Both the position numbers and the translations under genes were made by a program. Below, one piece after another: positions 62,207 through 64,000 of a DNA stretch of 64,000 nt. The stretch lies in assembly GCF_037974355.1 (NCBI RefSeq), contig NZ_CP150235.1, forward strand, positions 992,001 to 1,056,000, read 5' to 3'. Positions within the stretch are counted from its first letter, which is position 1; each line of letters opens with the position of its first letter. Source of the DNA: Paenibacillus sp. FSL R5-0517 (GTDB taxonomy: Bacteria; Bacillota; Bacilli; Paenibacillales; Paenibacillaceae). The notes under the pieces were generated by a model. That model searched no databases. It worked only from the letters and a program-made list of their open reading frames with translations, and was not told where the DNA came from.

Positions 62207-62392
62207 TTGAGACAGCTCCTCCGTTGTAAAGAGTACATAGTCAACCTAAATGCGCTTATTGAAAACTTCTATAATAAACTCTATATGGAAATTACAGGTG
62301 ATAATTCATATACTTATAGGAGTATGGAGTCTGCACAAGCGATCAGATTTCTCACATCCGTATCTGACGGAAGAAGCTTAGAATGCTTATAA
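62207..62392 (+). CDS. Doubtful small ORF ahead of the BtrH_N-like gene
   Basis: A 61-codon frame starting at TTG 62207 (GAGGGTG about 8 bases upstream). The product, with LRCKEYIVNLNALIENFYNK and SMESAQAIRFL, matches no family I know. The frame is open further upstream to a TGA near 62159. Base composition matches the AT-rich gene downstream. It could be a real small partner protein or the remnant of a larger gene. Confidence 0.3.
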   Translation: MRQLLRCKEYIVNLNALIENFYNKLYMEITGDNSYTYRSMESAQAIRFLTSVSDGRSLECL

Positions 62393-62449
62393 GGGGCGTT
62401 TGGATTTGGTCTATAGTTTTTGATAAAAAATGATACGGAGGTAGAAGTT

Positions 62450-63505
62450 ATGAGCGATATAAAACTGCCAATGATAAGACCTTCTGTACATGGTTACCTA
62501 TGTAATGCCTATCCACTCTCAATTGTAATGCAGCATAAACAATCGGAGGCTTGGTTTTACAGTAATTATATTCAATTGATTTGTGCTGGAAACTTTCCAG
62601 AAGGGAAATTCTTTTCGTTTTATACATCTAACTTGCCTTGGTATGATTTCTTTATGAGTTGTCCTCTCATTAACTATCAAAAGATCAACCAACGCTTTTT
62701 GGAAAAATATATGGGGGGTATCATCAGCTTTATTTGTGATTCTATTGATCAAAATCAATATATTCATTTGTATGTGGATGAAAGTTATATTGCCCATAAA
62801 AAGGCGTATAAAAAATATGCTTTGCCGCATGAAATGTTAATTTTCGGTTATAACAAAGAGACATTAAAATTTTATGTATCAGGCTATAATTCAGATGTTA
62901 TATTCGGAGAATATGAGGTAGGCTTTGAAGAGCTTCTAGTCGCTTTTAACAATTGTGATAAAACAAAAAATAGAGAATATGTATGTTTATTATCTTATAA
63001 CCCAGAGCATAATTATCATTTTGATCTAAAATTGATTATTAGATCTTTGAGGGAGCTAAGGTTTAGTCTCAATTCATCTTATCATTATCGTTCTATGAGC
63101 ACTCCTTCTAATTGGATCTTTGGATTATCCATCTATGATCATATTGTTCAATATTTAAGTGATCAAGTTAGTACATCAAAGGAAAAGATTGATATACGAA
63201 TCTTTCATACCATGTGGGAGCATAAGCGTGTGATGTTGGATAGATTAGATTATTTGAAAGAACATCATTATTTGGACGATGCTGACGAGCTTATAAAAAT
63301 ATATTCTGAAATCGAATCGGATTCAAAAATTTTAAGAAATTTGGCTATAATATATAACAAAAATGAGAACGCCACCAGTATAACTTCTATCATTGAAAAA
63401 CTGAAAAAAATCAAGACTATAGAAGAGAATGCATTAAGCGACTTAATTTCAAAGTTGGAAAGTGTGGAGATCGATGAAAAGCTCCTGAGTCATTATTATC
63501 TATAA
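62450..63505 (+). CDS. Putative BtrH_N/C39-like protein of peptide-antibiotic gene clusters
   Basis: A 351-residue, very AT-rich gene. The N-terminal 170 residues have the look of papain-fold BtrH N-terminal-like proteins found beside nonribosomal peptide synthetases in Paenibacillus and Brevibacillus: HGYLCNAYPLSIVM, YIHLYVDESYIAHKKAYKKY, and HEMLIFGYNKETLKFYVSGY. The His of PHEMLIFGY and the Cys of YLCNAY would be candidate catalytic positions. The C-terminal half is charged and helical with no recognisable family. GGAGGT lies 7 bases before ATG 62450. No NRPS module is visible in the window, so this may be a detached piece of such a cluster. Confidence 0.55.
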   Translation: MSDIKLPMIRPSVHGYLCNAYPLSIVMQHKQSEAWFYSNYIQLICAGNFPEGKFFSFYTSNLPWYDFFMSCPLINYQKINQRFLEKYMGGIISFICDSIDQNQYIHLYVDESYIAHKKAYKKYALPHEMLIFGYNKETLKFYVSGYNSDVIFGEYEVGFEELLVAFNNCDKTKNREYVCLLSYNPEHNYHFDLKLIIRSLRELRFSLNSSYHYRSMSTPSNWIFGLSIYDHIVQYLSDQVSTSKEKIDIRIFHTMWEHKRVMLDRLDYLKEHHYLDDADELIKIYSEIESDSKILRNLAIIYNKNENATSITSIIEKLKKIKTIEENALSDLISKLESVEIDEKLLSHYYL

Positions 63506-63663
63506 TGTATACAGAGGTGCAGTATGAGGTATAGGAATCTGTGATGCGTGTAAAGTATAGCCATAAACCTTAAAAAAAGTTGTCTGATTTAATGTTTAAT
63601 GTAGACAATACACAGCTAGCGATTTATTAGCTACAACTAAAGGGGGAGTCAGAGAAAGCGGAC

Positions 63664-63801
63664 TTAGCTCCCCTTCGTATCAACTAATGAGCATCCAATT
63701 TCCTTCCGAATGTCCTGTTCTCTGCACGCTTGAATACCCCATACATAACCATGTTTAATAAACCGAGTATAGCCCGCTTCCAATCCTAAGACTGCACTTC
63801 C
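63664..63801 (-). pseudogene. Possible coding remnant on the minus strand
   Basis: The frame between an in-frame TAG (63804-63802) and the stop TAA (63666-63664) encodes about 45 residues with protein-like character, ending in AGYTRFIKHGYVWGIQACRE followed by QDIRKEIGCSLVDTKGS. There is no start codon at its head. The composition, with a mix of charged and aromatic residues, suggests a genuine C-terminal fragment, but I cannot name the family. Confidence 0.3.
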
Positions 63802-64000
63802 CTAGACAATGGATAGGACAACGCTCAGCATGCTGAATAGGCTTATGAACTGTATCTCACTGTTACTCTAGTGTTATTGGCTTGATAATGTTAAATAGTG
63901 TAAGCTTGAGAGCAGATATAAGGGTTCTAATGATGCGTAATGCGATATGTCAAACGGGCAACAAAAGTGGTATCTATATGAATGAGAAGGGATCTGGATG
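63802..64000. other. Gene-free right edge of the window
   Basis: No complete gene. GAGAAGGGATCTGGATG at the very end looks like a ribosome site followed by an ATG at 63998, so a plus-strand gene may begin just beyond the window. Confidence 0.3.

Noticed and set aside
1..64000. CRISPR arrays, tRNA or rRNA genes, insertion sequences, prophage
   Set aside because: No regularly spaced repeats, no recognisable structural RNA genes and no transposase, integrase or phage structural proteins were seen.

Overview
The window looks like a chromosomal segment of a Paenibacillus-type Bacillales bacterium. Supporting signs are strong AGGAGG-type ribosome binding sites with frequent TTG and GTG starts, a PL3 pectate lyase, a copper-amine-oxidase-like stalk protein, SLH-domain surface proteins, GlnR/TnrA-type operators, a YkoEDC thiamine-precursor transporter under a TPP riboswitch, and a NasBC assimilatory nitrate reductase. 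No rRNA, tRNA, CRISPR array, complete insertion sequence or prophage was found. The two ends (about 1-1070 and 62200-64000) are more AT-rich and hold gene remnants, so they look more recently rearranged than the middle.

Layout: 1-4230 holds a short hisC remnant, an aspartate/glutamate racemase, a radical SAM/SPASM protein, a secreted pectate lyase and a secreted stalk-domain protein. 4390-7701 is a TPP-riboswitch-controlled ECF transporter (ykoE, ykoD, ykoC). 7802-12700 has a beta-propeller protein and a methionine ABC transporter (metNIQ). 12930-19614 has a dispersed repeat, a chemotaxis receptor, a PAS mini-protein, a large hybrid histidine kinase and a convergent response regulator. 19750-21991 has an MmyB-type regulator divergent from a FabF-like synthase with interleaved promoters.

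22115-28110 is the nitrate assimilation locus: narK diverges from nasB-nasC. Each transcript starts from a TTGACA promoter whose -35 lies in a GlnR/TnrA box. Each then carries a leader with two hexaloop hairpins overlapping an intrinsic terminator, the hallmark of ANTAR-protein antitermination. This twin-leader control region is the strongest discovery in the window.

28243-31250 holds an unknown exported protein and an AraC regulator divergent from an Atu4866-like protein and an SDR. 31607-37021 pairs a putative beta-grasp (MoaD/ThiS-like) small protein with a 1656-residue DUF4132 protein. 37460-42010 has two secreted glycosidases (GH3, GH30). 42249-43037 is an FNT-family channel. 43422-50184 encodes two paralogous SLH proteins with cadherin-like repeats. 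They are convergent with a four-gene operon that includes a colicin-immunity-like protein and a HEAT-repeat protein.

51859-56466 has a quinone-oxidoreductase-like enzyme divergent from a LysR regulator, then a threonine-aldolase-like enzyme, an SMI1/KNR4 protein and a second LysR regulator. A second copy of the 166-bp repeat lies in inverted orientation at 56498-56662. 56700-62046 has an aldo/keto reductase, a PocR-AraC regulator and the glycerol operon gldA-dhaKL. The right end holds an AT-rich gene resembling BtrH_N/C39-like proteins of peptide antibiotic clusters, plus coding remnants.
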